64,000 bases of DNA from UTCFX2 sp002050125 (GCA_027494035.1 JAOSJQ010000001.1:992001-1056000); one strand, 5' to 3'; counted from the stretch's first letter, positions 37,250-46,364 are shown. The notes: generated from the sequence alone by a model not told the origin. Made by a program: numbers and translations.

Positions 37250-37444
37250 AACGTTCAGCCAACCCGCTAAAGCCTCAGCCGCTTGAACTTTCGCCTCTGC
37301 GACCAGATTCTACCAATTATGAGACAAAGAGTAAAAAAATTAATCCAGCGCTGCAATAAAATGATAAGATAGATATGGGCGATATCTCTTATTCAATGAG
37401 CGGTTTAAGACCTTCATTTCAAGGCAGACGAACTTTACAGAGAC
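37250..37444 (+). promoter_or_regulatory. Intergenic region with candidate extended -10 promoter
   Basis: This 195-base AT-rich gap separates two plus-strand groups. TGATAAGAT at 37362-37370 fits an extended -10 (TG-n-TAAGAT) about 75 bases before the ATG at 37445. No good -35 is present. It probably starts the 37.4-42.2 kb transcript. No terminator hairpin for the upstream operon was recognised. Confidence 0.35.
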
Positions 37445-38659
37445 ATGAAGCTCTTATTTGTTGTACCGTACACACCAACGTTGATCCGCACCCGCCCATA
37501 CAACCTGCTGCGTGCGCTCGCCAGGCGCGGAAACCGGCTGACGTTGCTCACGCTGTGGACGGAACCCGCCGAATTGGAGAGCGCCGAACAGCTAAGAAGC
37601 GAGCTCGAAGCCGTTCACGCCCTCCCCATGCCAGCCTGGCAGTCGCTGGCTAACAGTCTGCGCGCCCTGCCAACCCCCGAACCGCTCCAAGCCTGGTATA
37701 GCTGGCAGCCGCGCCTGGCGAACCGGATGACCGCCCTCGTCGAGAGCGCGCGTGCGAGCGACCCGTTCGACGCCGTCCATGTGGAGCATCTGCGCGGGGC
37801 AAAGTATGCCCTGCATCTGCGCTCAAAATCGCCTGCCAAGCCTGCTCTGGTGTGGGACAGCGTCGACAGCATTGCGCTGCTTTTCAAGCAATCCTCCGCG
37901 CAAAGTTCCAAACGTTTCAACCGCTGGCTGGCTCAATTTGAGTTGAAGCGCACCGAAAGGCTGGAAGCCCGTATGATGCGGCGTTTCGAGCGCATATTGG
38001 TCACTTCCCAAAAAGACCGCGCCGCATTTCTGGCTTACTCCACGCCCCACCAACCAGCCGCCAATGTGACCGTGCTCCAAAACGGCGTGGATTTGGAGTA
38101 CTTTCACCCGGACGCCAGCCTGCCCCGTCAGGAGGATGCGCTCGTGGTGAGCGGTAAGATGAGCTACCATGCCAACATCACCATGGTGCTGTATCTCTAT
38201 CAGAAGATTATGCCGCTTATCTGGCAGCAGCGTCCCGGCGCTAAGCTGTGGGTGGTGGGAAAGGACCCCAGCGCCGAGATTCTGGCTATCGCCAGCCATC
38301 CGAACGTTCAAGTGACCGGAACGGTCTCCGACATCCGTCCATTTCTATGCGGCGCCTCGATTGCCCTGGCGCCCCTGGTTTATGGAGCAGGTTCGCAATA
38401 CAAGGTCATCGAGGCGATGGCTTGCGGAACGCCGGTGATCGCCAGCCGCCTGGCTGCCGAGGCGTTCTCCGCCGAAGAGGACTGCGAAATCATCGTCGCT
38501 CAGGAGCCAGCCGAATTCGCTGAAAAAGCACTCCACCTTCTCGCCAACCCCAACCTGCGCCAGGCTATTGGCACAGCCGGTCGTCAATATGTAGAAAGGC
38601 GCCACGATTGGAACCAACTTGCGGCACAGTTAGAAGAGGTGTACCGTGATACCCGCTAA
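37445..38659 (+). CDS. Family 4 glycosyltransferase
   Basis: The 404-aa GT-B enzyme has the N-terminal KLLFVVPYTPTLIRTRPYNL and the C-terminal APLVYGAGSQYKVIEAMACGTPVIAS, with the donor-site Glu. VTVLQNGVDLEYF marks the domain junction. It belongs to the same EPS-type subgroup as the 27100 product. It lies immediately upstream of the initiating sugar transferase, so it may add the second sugar. That position-based role is inferred. Confidence 0.85.
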   Translation: MKLLFVVPYTPTLIRTRPYNLLRALARRGNRLTLLTLWTEPAELESAEQLRSELEAVHALPMPAWQSLANSLRALPTPEPLQAWYSWQPRLANRMTALVESARASDPFDAVHVEHLRGAKYALHLRSKSPAKPALVWDSVDSIALLFKQSSAQSSKRFNRWLAQFELKRTERLEARMMRRFERILVTSQKDRAAFLAYSTPHQPAANVTVLQNGVDLEYFHPDASLPRQEDALVVSGKMSYHANITMVLYLYQKIMPLIWQQRPGAKLWVVGKDPSAEILAIASHPNVQVTGTVSDIRPFLCGASIALAPLVYGAGSQYKVIEAMACGTPVIASRLAAEAFSAEEDCEIIVAQEPAEFAEKALHLLANPNLRQAIGTAGRQYVERRHDWNQLAAQLEEVYRDTR

Positions 38660-38710
38660 AACCCCCTACCTTTTGTAGCCAAAGACAGCCTGACCGCTCA
38701 TGGAGATATC

Positions 38711-40156
38711 TTGAAAACCCGAGTTTCGCTCAAAGCCCAGTTCGCGATCTATTCCATCGCCTTGATGGCGCTGGATGTTGCCATGATCGGTTTGAGCTTT
38801 CGCCTGTCCTATTTCATCCGTTTTGAGCTCAGTCTGCCTATCTTTCGGATTGATATCATCCCCGATCTTACATATTACGAGCGCCTCACTCCGTTGATCG
38901 TCGTTTTATGGCTGGTGGTCTTCCGCGTTGCCGGTCTTTACAGCAAAGAAAACCTGCTCGGCGGTCCAGAAGAATATGCGATCGTGTTCCGCGCCAGCAC
39001 AATCTCGATGCTTTTGGTGATCGTTTTCGGCTTTCTTCAGCCGATCTTCATCATCGCCCGCGGCTGGCTTTTGATGGCTTGGCTGCTTTCGTTCTTCATG
39101 ATTTCGCTTGGGCGGTTTCTGTTGCGGCGGGTGATCTACCAGCTTCGGCGCTTCGGTTATTTCGTCTCACGCGCTATCATCATCGGCGCAAACGAAGAAG
39201 GGTTGATGCTCGCCAGGCAGCTCTCCGACTGGCGGCACTCGGGACTACAGATCCTGGGGTTCATCGACAAGAAATACCTCCCCTTCGAGATACCCCTCGA
39301 AGGCGTGCAGGTGTTGGGCAACATGGAGCACCTCGATCAAATCATCAAAGAATACGCGGTGGATGAGTTGATCCTGGCGAGCAGCTCGATCTCCTCGCGC
39401 GATAAGTTGTTGGATATCTTTCAGAAATACGGGGTTTCCGACGAGGTCAATATCCGCATGTCATCCGGCTTGTATGAGATCATCACCACCGGTCTCAAGG
39501 TGCGCGAATTTGCCTTCGTACCGCTGGTCGGCGTGAATAAGGTCCGCCTGACCGGGTTCGATAACCTGCTCAAGGTCCTGCTGGACTACTGTCTGACCAT
39601 CCCCGCGCTGATCGTCCTTTCCCCCTTTTTCCTGCTGATCGCAATTGTCATCAAGCTCGATTCACCGGGTCCGGTGTTTCACCGGCGCCGGGTCATGGGG
39701 GTCAACAACCGCCAATTCTGCGCCTTCAAGTTTCGCACCATGAGCATCGATGGCGATGAAATCCTGGCGAATTCGCCCGAGCTGCAAGATGAACTGGCAG
39801 AGAAATATAAACTCAAGGATGACCCGCGCATCACCCGTTTTGGTCATTTTCTGCGCAAATACAGCGTAGACGAACTTCCCCAACTGTTCAACGTCGTTCG
39901 CTCTGAAATGTCCCTCGTGGGACCGCGTATTATTCATCCAGACGAGATGAAAGAATACCAGCGCTGGGGACTCAACCTGCTTACCGTCCGCCCCGGCATT
40001 ACCGGGCTCTGGCAGGTGAGCGGAAGAGCGGACCTGACCTATCAGGAACGCATCCGGCTGGACATGCATTACATCCGCAATTGGAGCATCTGGCTAGATT
40101 TTCAGCTTCTCTGGCGGACGATCCCGGTGGTTATCTTTGGCCGCGGGGCTTACTAG
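38711..40156 (+). CDS. Polyprenyl-phosphate glycosyl-1-phosphate transferase (WcaJ/WbaP type)
   Basis: The 481-aa protein starts at TTG 38711 with GGAG about 6 bases upstream. The N-terminal 130 residues hold about four membrane helices. A Rossmann-like middle domain follows (IIIGANEEGLMLARQL). The C-terminal catalytic domain shows DSPGPVFHRRRVMGVN, FAFKFRTM-type CAFKFRTMSIDGDE, KYSVDELPQLFNVVRSEMS and RPGITGLWQVSGRADLTYQE. It transfers a sugar-1-phosphate to undecaprenyl phosphate, the first membrane step of chain assembly. This is the only initiating transferase recognised in the window. Confidence 0.9.
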   Translation: MKTRVSLKAQFAIYSIALMALDVAMIGLSFRLSYFIRFELSLPIFRIDIIPDLTYYERLTPLIVVLWLVVFRVAGLYSKENLLGGPEEYAIVFRASTISMLLVIVFGFLQPIFIIARGWLLMAWLLSFFMISLGRFLLRRVIYQLRRFGYFVSRAIIIGANEEGLMLARQLSDWRHSGLQILGFIDKKYLPFEIPLEGVQVLGNMEHLDQIIKEYAVDELILASSSISSRDKLLDIFQKYGVSDEVNIRMSSGLYEIITTGLKVREFAFVPLVGVNKVRLTGFDNLLKVLLDYCLTIPALIVLSPFFLLIAIVIKLDSPGPVFHRRRVMGVNNRQFCAFKFRTMSIDGDEILANSPELQDELAEKYKLKDDPRITRFGHFLRKYSVDELPQLFNVVRSEMSLVGPRIIHPDEMKEYQRWGLNLLTVRPGITGLWQVSGRADLTYQERIRLDMHYIRNWSIWLDFQLLWRTIPVVIFGRGAY

Positions 40157-40174
40157 AGGCGAGCTTAATCACCA

Positions 40175-41152
40175 ATGATCATCACTCAAACACCTTTGCG
40201 CGTCAGTTTGCTGGGCGGTGGAACCGACTTCCCTTCATTCATCAGGGAAGAAGGCGGCGGCAACGTCTTAAGCACCGCCATTGATAAATATATTTTCGTA
40301 ACCATCAGAAAACGTTTTGACGACAACATCCGCCTGGGCTACACGCGCACAGAAATTGTGGAAAATATCGATGAGTTGCAGCACGACCTCATCCGCGAAG
40401 CCTTCCGCATGACGGGCTTGCACACGGGCATCGAGCTGACAACCATCGGCGATCTACCCGCCGGCGCCGGGCTGGGCTCTTCCAGCGCGGTCACCGTGGG
40501 TTCGCTGTACGCCATGTACACCTACCTGGGTAAAATCGTTCCCGCCGAATTGCTCGCCAAAGAAGCCTGCGCAATTGAAATCGATGTCTTGAACAAACCG
40601 ATTGGCATCCAAGATCAGTACATCTGTGCTTTGGGCGGGTTGCGGTTTATCGAGTTTCATCCGGATGGGAAAGTCCTGCACGAGCGGATCAACCTGGAGC
40701 CGCGCCTGCAGCAGCGCCTCAACGAGAGCCTGCTGTTGTTCTATACGGGCGTGACCCGCCAGGCTGAGACGATCCTGGGTGAACAGAAGGACCACATCAG
40801 GCAAAGCCGCCTCCTGCTGAACGAGATCAAACACATGGCTTGCGCTGCCAAAGAAGAGCTGCTGGCTGGCAACCTGGACGTGATTGGTCAGTTGCTGCAT
40901 GAAAGCTGGAAGTTGAAGAAACAACTCGCCAGCCGGATCAGCAACCCCACCATCGACGCCATCTACGAGACAGCTCTCAAAGCGGGGGCGCTTGGGGGGA
41001 AAATCAGCGGCGCGGGCGGCGGCGGTTTCTTACTCATCTATTGTCCGTTTGAGAAGCGCGAACAGGTGCGCGACGCGCTCTTACCCCTCAAAGAAGTTCA
41101 CTTCAACCTCGAGAACGACGGCTCCAAAGTGATTTTTAACATCCGCAGGTAA
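40175..41152 (+). CDS. hddA: GHMP-family sugar kinase, D-glycero-D-manno-heptose 7-phosphate kinase-like
   Basis: This 325-aa kinase begins MIITQTPLRVSLLGGGTDFP, followed by the ATP-loop PAGAGLGSSSAVTVG and the late glycine-rich GGKISGAGGGGFLLIYCP. These match the HddA branch, which phosphorylates D-glycero-D-manno-heptose 7-phosphate at C1. GmhB-like phosphatase is encoded two genes on, giving two of the four steps to GDP-D-glycero-alpha-D-manno-heptose. The isomerase GmhA and the guanylyltransferase HddC are not in the window. Related kinases act on other sugars (L-fucose, for example), so specificity is probable rather than proven. Confidence 0.75.
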   Translation: MIITQTPLRVSLLGGGTDFPSFIREEGGGNVLSTAIDKYIFVTIRKRFDDNIRLGYTRTEIVENIDELQHDLIREAFRMTGLHTGIELTTIGDLPAGAGLGSSSAVTVGSLYAMYTYLGKIVPAELLAKEACAIEIDVLNKPIGIQDQYICALGGLRFIEFHPDGKVLHERINLEPRLQQRLNESLLLFYTGVTRQAETILGEQKDHIRQSRLLLNEIKHMACAAKEELLAGNLDVIGQLLHESWKLKKQLASRISNPTIDAIYETALKAGALGGKISGAGGGGFLLIYCPFEKREQVRDALLPLKEVHFNLENDGSKVIFNIRR

Positions 41153-41219
41153 TTGCTCCGTCGGGATCAACCGCCGCGGCTATCCGCGACCCAATTTCAG
41201 CAAATAGGGAAACCAATCG

Positions 41220-42196
41220 ATGCAAATTCTATTGACCGGGGAGCTGGCTACATCGGCTCCATTGTTGCTGAACAACTCATCGAGCGCAGCCATGAAGTGA
41301 CCGTCTTAGATAACCTCTTCCAGGGTCACAAAGCCGCCGTGCACCCACAGGCGCGCTTCGTTCAGGCAGACCTCAAGGACCGCGCGGCGCTGCATAAGCT
41401 CTTCTCCGAGACCTCAATCGAAGCGGTCATGCATTTCGCCTCATATACTCTGGTGGGCGAGTCGGTCGAGCAGCCGCTTAAATACATTGGCGACAACGTG
41501 ACGAATGGGATCAACCTGCTTCAGGAAGCCATGACGCACGGCGTAAGAAAATTTATTCTGTCCTCCACCGCCAACCTGTTCGAACGCCCGCTAAAGCTGC
41601 CGATCGATGAAGAAGAGCAAATCATCCCCGGAAGCCCATACGGCGAGGGCAAATACCTCCTCGAACGCATCCTGGGCTGGCTGGATAAAACCAGCGGGAT
41701 GCGCTACGCCTGCCTGCGCTATTTCAATGCGGCTGGCGCCAGTCAGCGATATGGCGAAGATCACGATCCCGAAACCCATCTTACCCCACTGGTGTTGAAA
41801 GTGGCATTGGGCAAGCTGCCCGAAATCCGCATCTTTGGGAGCGATTATCCAACGCCGGATGGGACGTGCGTGCGCGATTACATTCACGTGCTGGATCTGG
41901 CTCAGGCGCACATTCTGGCGCTGGAGGCGCTCGAGCGCGGCAGCCGCACCTACAACCTGGGGAATGGGCAGGGCTTCAGCGTGCGCGAGGTGATCGAGAC
42001 CGCCCGGCAGATAACCGGCAAGTCGATCCCCGAAGTTGTACAAGACCGCCGCCCGGGGGACCCGGCAATCCTGATCGCCAGTTCGGAGCGCATCCGCGCC
42101 GAGCTTGGCTGGCAGCCAAAATTCCCCCGCCTGGATGACATCATCCAGAGTGCCTGGGATTGGCACCAGCGCAACCCGGATGGTTATTCAGACTAA
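41220..42196 (+). CDS. galE: UDP-glucose 4-epimerase-like SDR (frameshifted)
   Basis: The reconstructed product is 325 aa from ATG 41220, which has AGGGA upstream. Adding one G to the G4 run at 41238-41241 gives the NAD-binding start MQILLTGGAGYIGS; without it the Rossmann motif is broken. Further on are SSTANLF (catalytic Ser/Thr), SPYGEGKYLLER (the Tyr-x3-Lys pair), RYFNAAGA and CVRDYIHVLDLAQAH, all typical of GalE. It interconverts UDP-hexose C4 epimers to supply galactose-type donors. A close SDR such as an arabinose or uronate epimerase is possible. Confidence 0.8.
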
Positions 42197-42247
42197 GCCC
42201 CTAAATTAAGAACTATTTATTCTGCTAAAAAGTCGATATGTTGGTCT

Positions 42248-42253
42248 TATAAT
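42248..42253 (+). promoter_or_regulatory. Candidate -10 box upstream of the GmhB and tyrosine-kinase genes
   Basis: A perfect TATAAT lies in the 90-base AT-rich gap after the epimerase gene, 33 bases before ATG 42287. No convincing -35 is seen. It could give separate expression to the phosphatase and autokinase genes. Confidence 0.4.
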
Positions 42254-42286
42254 TGTATAGGACAGCTATTGGCTTTTGGGGCTGGA

Positions 42287-42904
42287 ATGATGAACCGAGC
42301 AATTTTCCTGGACCGCGATGGCGTGATCAACACCATGGTATACAACCCCGAATTCGGTCTGGTTGATTCGCCCGCAAACCCGGATGAATTTCATCTTCTG
42401 CCGGATGCGGCGGCTGCAATCCGAGTTTTTAAAGAATTGGGATTCCTGACGGTGGTGATCTCTAATCAACCCGGGGTCGCCAAAGGAAAATTTTCCCGGA
42501 CCCTGCTGCAAGCCATGACCGAAAAGATGCTCGCCTGTCTGGGTCAGCAAGGCGCGTTTATAGATCGCGTTTATTACTGTCTGCATCATCCTGAGGGCGT
42601 CGTGGAAGAATATCGGGAAGTTTGTGATTGCCGCAAACCAAAACCGGGTTTACTGTTTCAAGCCGCAGAAGAGCTCGATATCGATCTAAGCCAAAGCTTC
42701 TTCATCGGCGATGGGATCACCGATGTCTTGGCTGGACAGGCAGCCGGAACACGCACCCTGTTGATTTATCCCAGCAGCCGTAGTTACATTTTCCCGGAGC
42801 TGGACAAACACAACGCAAAACCCGACTACATTGTGAATGATATTTGGGACGCCGCACAAACGATCCAGGCTTCGGAAGCCTCTAAAAATCTGGAGAGAGG
42901 TTAG
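42287..42904 (+). CDS. gmhB: D-glycero-manno-heptose 1,7-bisphosphate 7-phosphatase-like HAD phosphatase
   Basis: The product is 205 aa from ATG 42287 (or the adjacent ATG 42290). FLDRDGVIN is HAD motif I with both catalytic Asp residues. VISNQPG is motif II, CRKPKPG with its Lys is motif III, and FFIGDGITDV is motif IV. CLHHPEGVVEEYREVCDC provides the Cys/His zinc loop typical of GmhB-type histidinol-phosphatase-like enzymes. It would remove the C7 phosphate of heptose bisphosphate. Together with the HddA-like kinase it implies heptose in the glycan. Confidence 0.8.
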   Translation: MMNRAIFLDRDGVINTMVYNPEFGLVDSPANPDEFHLLPDAAAAIRVFKELGFLTVVISNQPGVAKGKFSRTLLQAMTEKMLACLGQQGAFIDRVYYCLHHPEGVVEEYREVCDCRKPKPGLLFQAAEELDIDLSQSFFIGDGITDVLAGQAAGTRTLLIYPSSRSYIFPELDKHNAKPDYIVNDIWDAAQTIQASEASKNLERG

Positions 42905-42910
42905 ATTTTT

Positions 42911-44611
42911 ATGGAGATCAGACAAGTCGTTGAACCATTGTTGAAATGGTGGAAGCTGATCCTGGTCGCCTGTCTGCTGTCAGCCGTTTCGAGTTTCATC
43001 GTCGTCAAACAACAGCCCCCAATCTATCAAACCAAATCGGCAGTCGTCATCGGGCGCGCCGTGTACGAACCCAACCCCAGCGGGGGTGAACTCGGCTTGG
43101 CTAACCAGTTGGCTGCCTACTACGCCGATATCGCCGAGCGCGAAGTCGTGCGCGCCAACACTATGCAGGCTTTGAACCTCACCTGGCTGCCTGAGTACAC
43201 TGCGGCAGTCGTTCCCAACAGTCAGATCATCGAAATCAGTGTGACAGATACAGACCCAGCCAGGGCTCAAATCGTCGCCAATGAGCTGGCTAATCAGCTT
43301 GTGCTGCAAAGCCCCAGCAATCCCGACCTCCAAGAACAAAAACGGCAAGAATTCATCGCGGGGCAGCTCTTGCTGCTCGAAGAGCAGATTCAACAGACCT
43401 TAGATGAGATCTCCACCAAAGAATCCGAATTAGGAAGCCTGAACAGCGCCCGCGAGATCACTCAAGCGCAGACCGATCTTTCCATCTTGCGCCAGAAACT
43501 GACCACCTTGCAGACCAACTACGCGACCATGCTCAACAGTTCCACTGGCAGAGCCAGCAACAGCCTGAGCATCTTGGAGCCAGCCGAACTGCCGGTCAAG
43601 CCGATTGGTCCCAACCGGATGATGTTCATTCTGGTATCAATCGTCATCGCGTTATTGATCAGCGGGGCTGCGGCTTACCTGATCGAATATCTGGATGACA
43701 CCATCAAAACGCCCGAAGATGTCAACCGCGTGATGAAGAAACCGGTGATCGGCTATATTGCGGAGATCGAGGGCGATGGCAACAAAGGCTCTTTCGTTCA
43801 CGATCAACCCGCGTCGCTGATCGCTGAGTCGTTCCGCGCCCTGAGGGTGAACCTGGAATACCCGCACGTCCCGGCAAGTTCCAACATGCTCCTGGTGGTC
43901 AGCATGAGCCAGACCGAAGGGAAATCCGTCATCGCAGCCAACCTGGCGGTCAGCATGGCTTCAGGCGGAAAGCGCGTGGTTCTGGTCGACGCCGACCTGC
44001 GGCGGCCCAGCTTGCATCAATACCTCAACCTGCAAAACGAGCGCGGATTAATTGATGTGTTGAACGGAAGCTTGCCCCTGGATCAGGCTATATCGCCCAC
44101 AGAGTACGAAAACCTCCAGGTGCTCGCTGCCGGTCCATTAGTTCCAAACCCGACCGACTTTCTTAATTCCAAGAAGATGGACCAACTGCTGGGCGAACTT
44201 TCCAGGCGCTGGGACTGCGTCCTCGTTGACGGACCGCCGATCCTGGTCACCGATACCTCCGTGCTGGCTTCCAAGGTGAATTCAGCCCTGATCGTGATCG
44301 GCTATGGCAAAACGCGCAAATCGCAGGCTGTTTTGGCAGTGAAACAGCTTGACCGAATTGGCGCTGAAATCGTGGGAGTTGTGCTGAACCGTATCCCGCG
44401 CAGCAACCAGAAGTATTACAAGATTTACCACTATGATTATGGGCTTCCAGATAAGACAGCCAATTCTGGCGGTCTCTCAATTAGGAGATTCAAGATCCCC
44501 TTGAGCTTCAACTTGCCAAAACCAGGGTTTCTCAGCCGCGCTGCATCTAATGGGACCGCCCAGGCAGCCAAGCAAAACCCATCCAGCGAATCCGAACAAA
44601 TAAACACCTAA
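42911..44611 (+). CDS. Chain-length determinant/tyrosine autokinase (Wzz-BY-kinase fusion)
   Basis: In this 566-aa protein an N-terminal Wzz domain (first helix about 17-33, coiled-coil region about 140-215, second helix about 235-255) is joined to a BY-kinase domain. The latter has a Walker A MSQTEGKSVIAANL near 331-344, the Walker A' VVLVDADLRRPS and the Walker B VLVDGPP. The Walker A is less canonical than PGEGKST. The C-terminal KYYKIYHYDYG near 501-511 is the tyrosine cluster used for trans-autophosphorylation. It regulates polymer length and export in Wzy- or ABC-type systems. The phosphatase partner is not in the window. A strong terminator follows. Confidence 0.87.
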   Translation: MEIRQVVEPLLKWWKLILVACLLSAVSSFIVVKQQPPIYQTKSAVVIGRAVYEPNPSGGELGLANQLAAYYADIAEREVVRANTMQALNLTWLPEYTAAVVPNSQIIEISVTDTDPARAQIVANELANQLVLQSPSNPDLQEQKRQEFIAGQLLLLEEQIQQTLDEISTKESELGSLNSAREITQAQTDLSILRQKLTTLQTNYATMLNSSTGRASNSLSILEPAELPVKPIGPNRMMFILVSIVIALLISGAAAYLIEYLDDTIKTPEDVNRVMKKPVIGYIAEIEGDGNKGSFVHDQPASLIAESFRALRVNLEYPHVPASSNMLLVVSMSQTEGKSVIAANLAVSMASGGKRVVLVDADLRRPSLHQYLNLQNERGLIDVLNGSLPLDQAISPTEYENLQVLAAGPLVPNPTDFLNSKKMDQLLGELSRRWDCVLVDGPPILVTDTSVLASKVNSALIVIGYGKTRKSQAVLAVKQLDRIGAEIVGVVLNRIPRSNQKYYKIYHYDYGLPDKTANSGGLSIRRFKIPLSFNLPKPGFLSRAASNGTAQAAKQNPSSESEQINT

Positions 44612-44630
44612 TCAAGAAACTCGATCATAG

Positions 44631-44672
44631 CAAACGACTGCGGATTTTATCTTTCCGCAGTCGTTTGTTTTT
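44631..44672 (+). terminator. Strong intrinsic terminator after the polysaccharide operon
   Basis: A perfect 14-bp stem (CAAACGACTGCGGA paired with TCCGCAGTCGTTTG, 44631-44644 and 44654-44667) with a 9-base loop is followed by TTTTT. It lies 20 bases after the autokinase stop and marks the end of the plus-strand group. Confidence 0.93.
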
Positions 44673-44768
44673 AAGTGATCGGGGTATTCATGCGCCTGGT
44701 GCGCATCTCATCATCACGAATAGACAGCCAGCCCAGAGCTGAAACTCGGGGAAACTGGCTAGCCTATT

Positions 44769-45014
44769 TCAATCCACGTATTCCGGGATACCTTGAAGAC
44801 CTTCCAGGATCTTCTCGAGCGCCATCGTATGGCTGCAGCGCCCGCGCGTTTGAAAGAAATCGCAATCGCATTGCCAAACATTGTCCCTAATTTGTACTGT
44901 ATGGTCGTTGTTTTCCCCCACAAAAGTGACCGAGAGCGCATCGATACGAATACGATCGCGTTGTTCCGCATAGCGTCTGGCTTTCTCGATTTTTCCAATC
45001 ATCCCGTAATCCAT
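44769..45014 (-). CDS. Small SWIM zinc-finger protein
   Basis: This 81-aa protein starts at ATG 45014 with GGGAG about 11 bases upstream; ATG 45002 is an alternative. VWQCDCDFFQTRGRCSHTM is a Cys-x-Cys...Cys-x-His SWIM zinc-binding motif. The N-terminal half (IEKARRYAEQRDRIRID, VTFVGENNDHTV) matches, from memory, a compact family widespread in Chloroflexota. Its function is unknown; SWIM fingers bind nucleic acids or proteins. It is transcribed opposite to the polysaccharide operon and faces its terminator. The upstream leader is unusual (see 45048-45073 and 45140-45168). Confidence 0.78.
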   Translation of the reverse strand: MDYGMIGKIEKARRYAEQRDRIRIDALSVTFVGENNDHTVQIRDNVWQCDCDFFQTRGRCSHTMALEKILEGLQGIPEYVD

Positions 45015-45047
45015 CGGCAGTTGATCTCCCTTCGCAAGTTGGATAAC

Positions 45048-45073
45048 AAAAAGGCACGCGCGCGTGCCTTTTT
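45048..45073 (-). terminator. Palindromic terminator-like hairpin in the SWIM gene leader
   Basis: A perfect 26-base palindrome, AAAAAGGCACGCG followed by its exact reverse complement, gives a GC-rich stem flanked by A5 and T5. It would act as an intrinsic terminator on either strand. It lies between the SWIM gene start (45014) and that gene's apparent promoter (45140-45168), so it may attenuate the gene or end a short leader RNA of about 85 bases. Confidence 0.7.
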
Positions 45074-45139
45074 ACTCATTTACACGATAGACTTTTTTCG
45101 CTAATCCAGGCAAGGCGAACTCTCCATTATCCTAAACCA

Positions 45140-45168
45140 AGTATAAGCGGAGTTGAAATGAAAGTCAA
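45140..45168 (-). promoter_or_regulatory. Sigma70-like promoter on the minus strand
   Basis: The minus strand reads TTGACT (45163-45168), a 17-bp spacer, then TATACT (45140-45145). This is the best-matching promoter in the window. Transcription would start near 45133 and run through the hairpin at 45048-45073 toward the SWIM gene. Confidence 0.65.
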
Positions 45169-45440
45169 CCTACGATTCCGTTGGCGTGAACCGGTCATGT
45201 AAAATTCCTGCCCGGTTGTGTTCGTCCAGCGCCGCCTGGCACAAATTCTGCAATTGAAATAGATGAAACCATTATTCCTAAAATCCAATTTGACGATTGT
45301 TGCTGCAAGATGTCAGGATTATGTTACAATCTGAATCATCAAGATCTGCGAGGAGCTGCTGGGCAGCCTTGCCCAATGAAATTGATCCTTCATAGGCAGG
45401 CAGGATTTCTTTGGATCGTACAGCTCAAGGAGAAACAGTA
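45169..45440 (+). promoter_or_regulatory. Intergenic region with candidate extended -10 promoter for the nuclease gene
   Basis: TGTTACAAT at 45322-45330 fits an extended -10 (TG-n-TACAAT), about 110 bases before ATG 45441. No good -35 is present at normal spacing. I see no coding region or RNA gene in the rest of this AT-rich gap. AGGAGA before 45441 is the ribosome site. Confidence 0.4.
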
Positions 45441-46312
45441 ATGAAGCAGTTGCTCATTCTACTTGCGCTCGCCCTTATGTTCTTATCTGCCTGTTTTCCA
45501 GCGCCTGTTCAATTGACGCCGCCCGAAACGCTGGCTGCCCAAACGCTGGCAGCCAGGCCCCCCACCAACACACCGCCCCCCACCGACACCCCGCTGCCGA
45601 CGAACACCCCCACCCTCCCGAAGGTCTCCCGACCCCAACGCTGGATCTGAGCATCCCCGGCGCATACTGTCTGCCGGTTGATACCCAGCGCCTTCAAGGT
45701 CTGGTCACCAAGGTGATCAGCGGGGATATCGTTGAGGTGCTCATCACCAACCAGACTTATCCGGTACGTTATATTGGCGTGGACGCGCCCAGCATTCTCG
45801 CGCCCGCCGAATGGCAAAGCGCCCAGGCGCTGGGGTTCAATCAAATGCTGGTTGAAGGTAAATACGTCACCTTAGTTCAAGATATAACCGATCGCGACCC
45901 CGACGGTTACTACCCACGCTATGTCTTGATCAACGATGTCTTTGTCAACTACGAGATGATCCTGCAAGGTTACGGCATGTCCATCAGCGCGCCGCCGGAT
46001 ACCGCCTGCGCAAATTCCCTTCTTTCTGCGGTCGTCGAGGCTCAGAAACTGGTGCGCGGGATCTGGCTCCCCACTCCAGTCCCCACTTCCACGATCACAT
46101 TAACCCCGACCATCACCAACACACCGCTGCCGCCAACCGAAACACGGGTTCCGGTCTGCAACTGCAAGGGGCCGCGCCTCACCTGTAATAACTTCCCCAC
46201 CCAGACCAAAGCTCAGCAGTGTTTCGAATATTGCCGCAGCATGGGTTTTGGCGACATATTTGGGCTCGACAAAAATGGCAACGGCTTGGCTTGCGAGGGT
46301 TTATCCAACTAA
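45441..46312 (+). CDS. Staphylococcal-nuclease-like lipoprotein with Excalibur domain (frameshifted)
   Basis: The reconstructed product is 290 aa. The lipoprotein signal ends LSAC (Cys18), and a Thr/Pro linker follows. The frame is lost near the C3 run at 45617-45619; one extra C continues into LDLSIPGAYCLPV and the nuclease-like domain: VTKVISGDIVEVLI, VRYIGVDAPS, DPDGYYPRYVLIND, VNYEMILQGYG. The C-terminal CNCKGPRLTCNNF...LDKNGNGLACEGL is an Excalibur calcium-binding domain. Aligned by eye to DRYGRLLRYV, the usual second catalytic Arg (Arg87 of the Staphylococcus enzyme) falls on Tyr, so activity is uncertain. It is anchored outside the cell, with a role in DNA scavenging or degradation if active. 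Confidence 0.78.
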
Positions 46313-46364
46313 TCGCCTATCTAGCCGCTGACCGCCTGACCCACCTTAGGAAAAGAGCAAAAGC

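Noticed and set aside
44675..45104. Plus-strand open frames opposite the SWIM gene
   Set aside because: They have no known motif, and the minus-strand frame has a convincing Cys/His zinc motif and a ribosome site.
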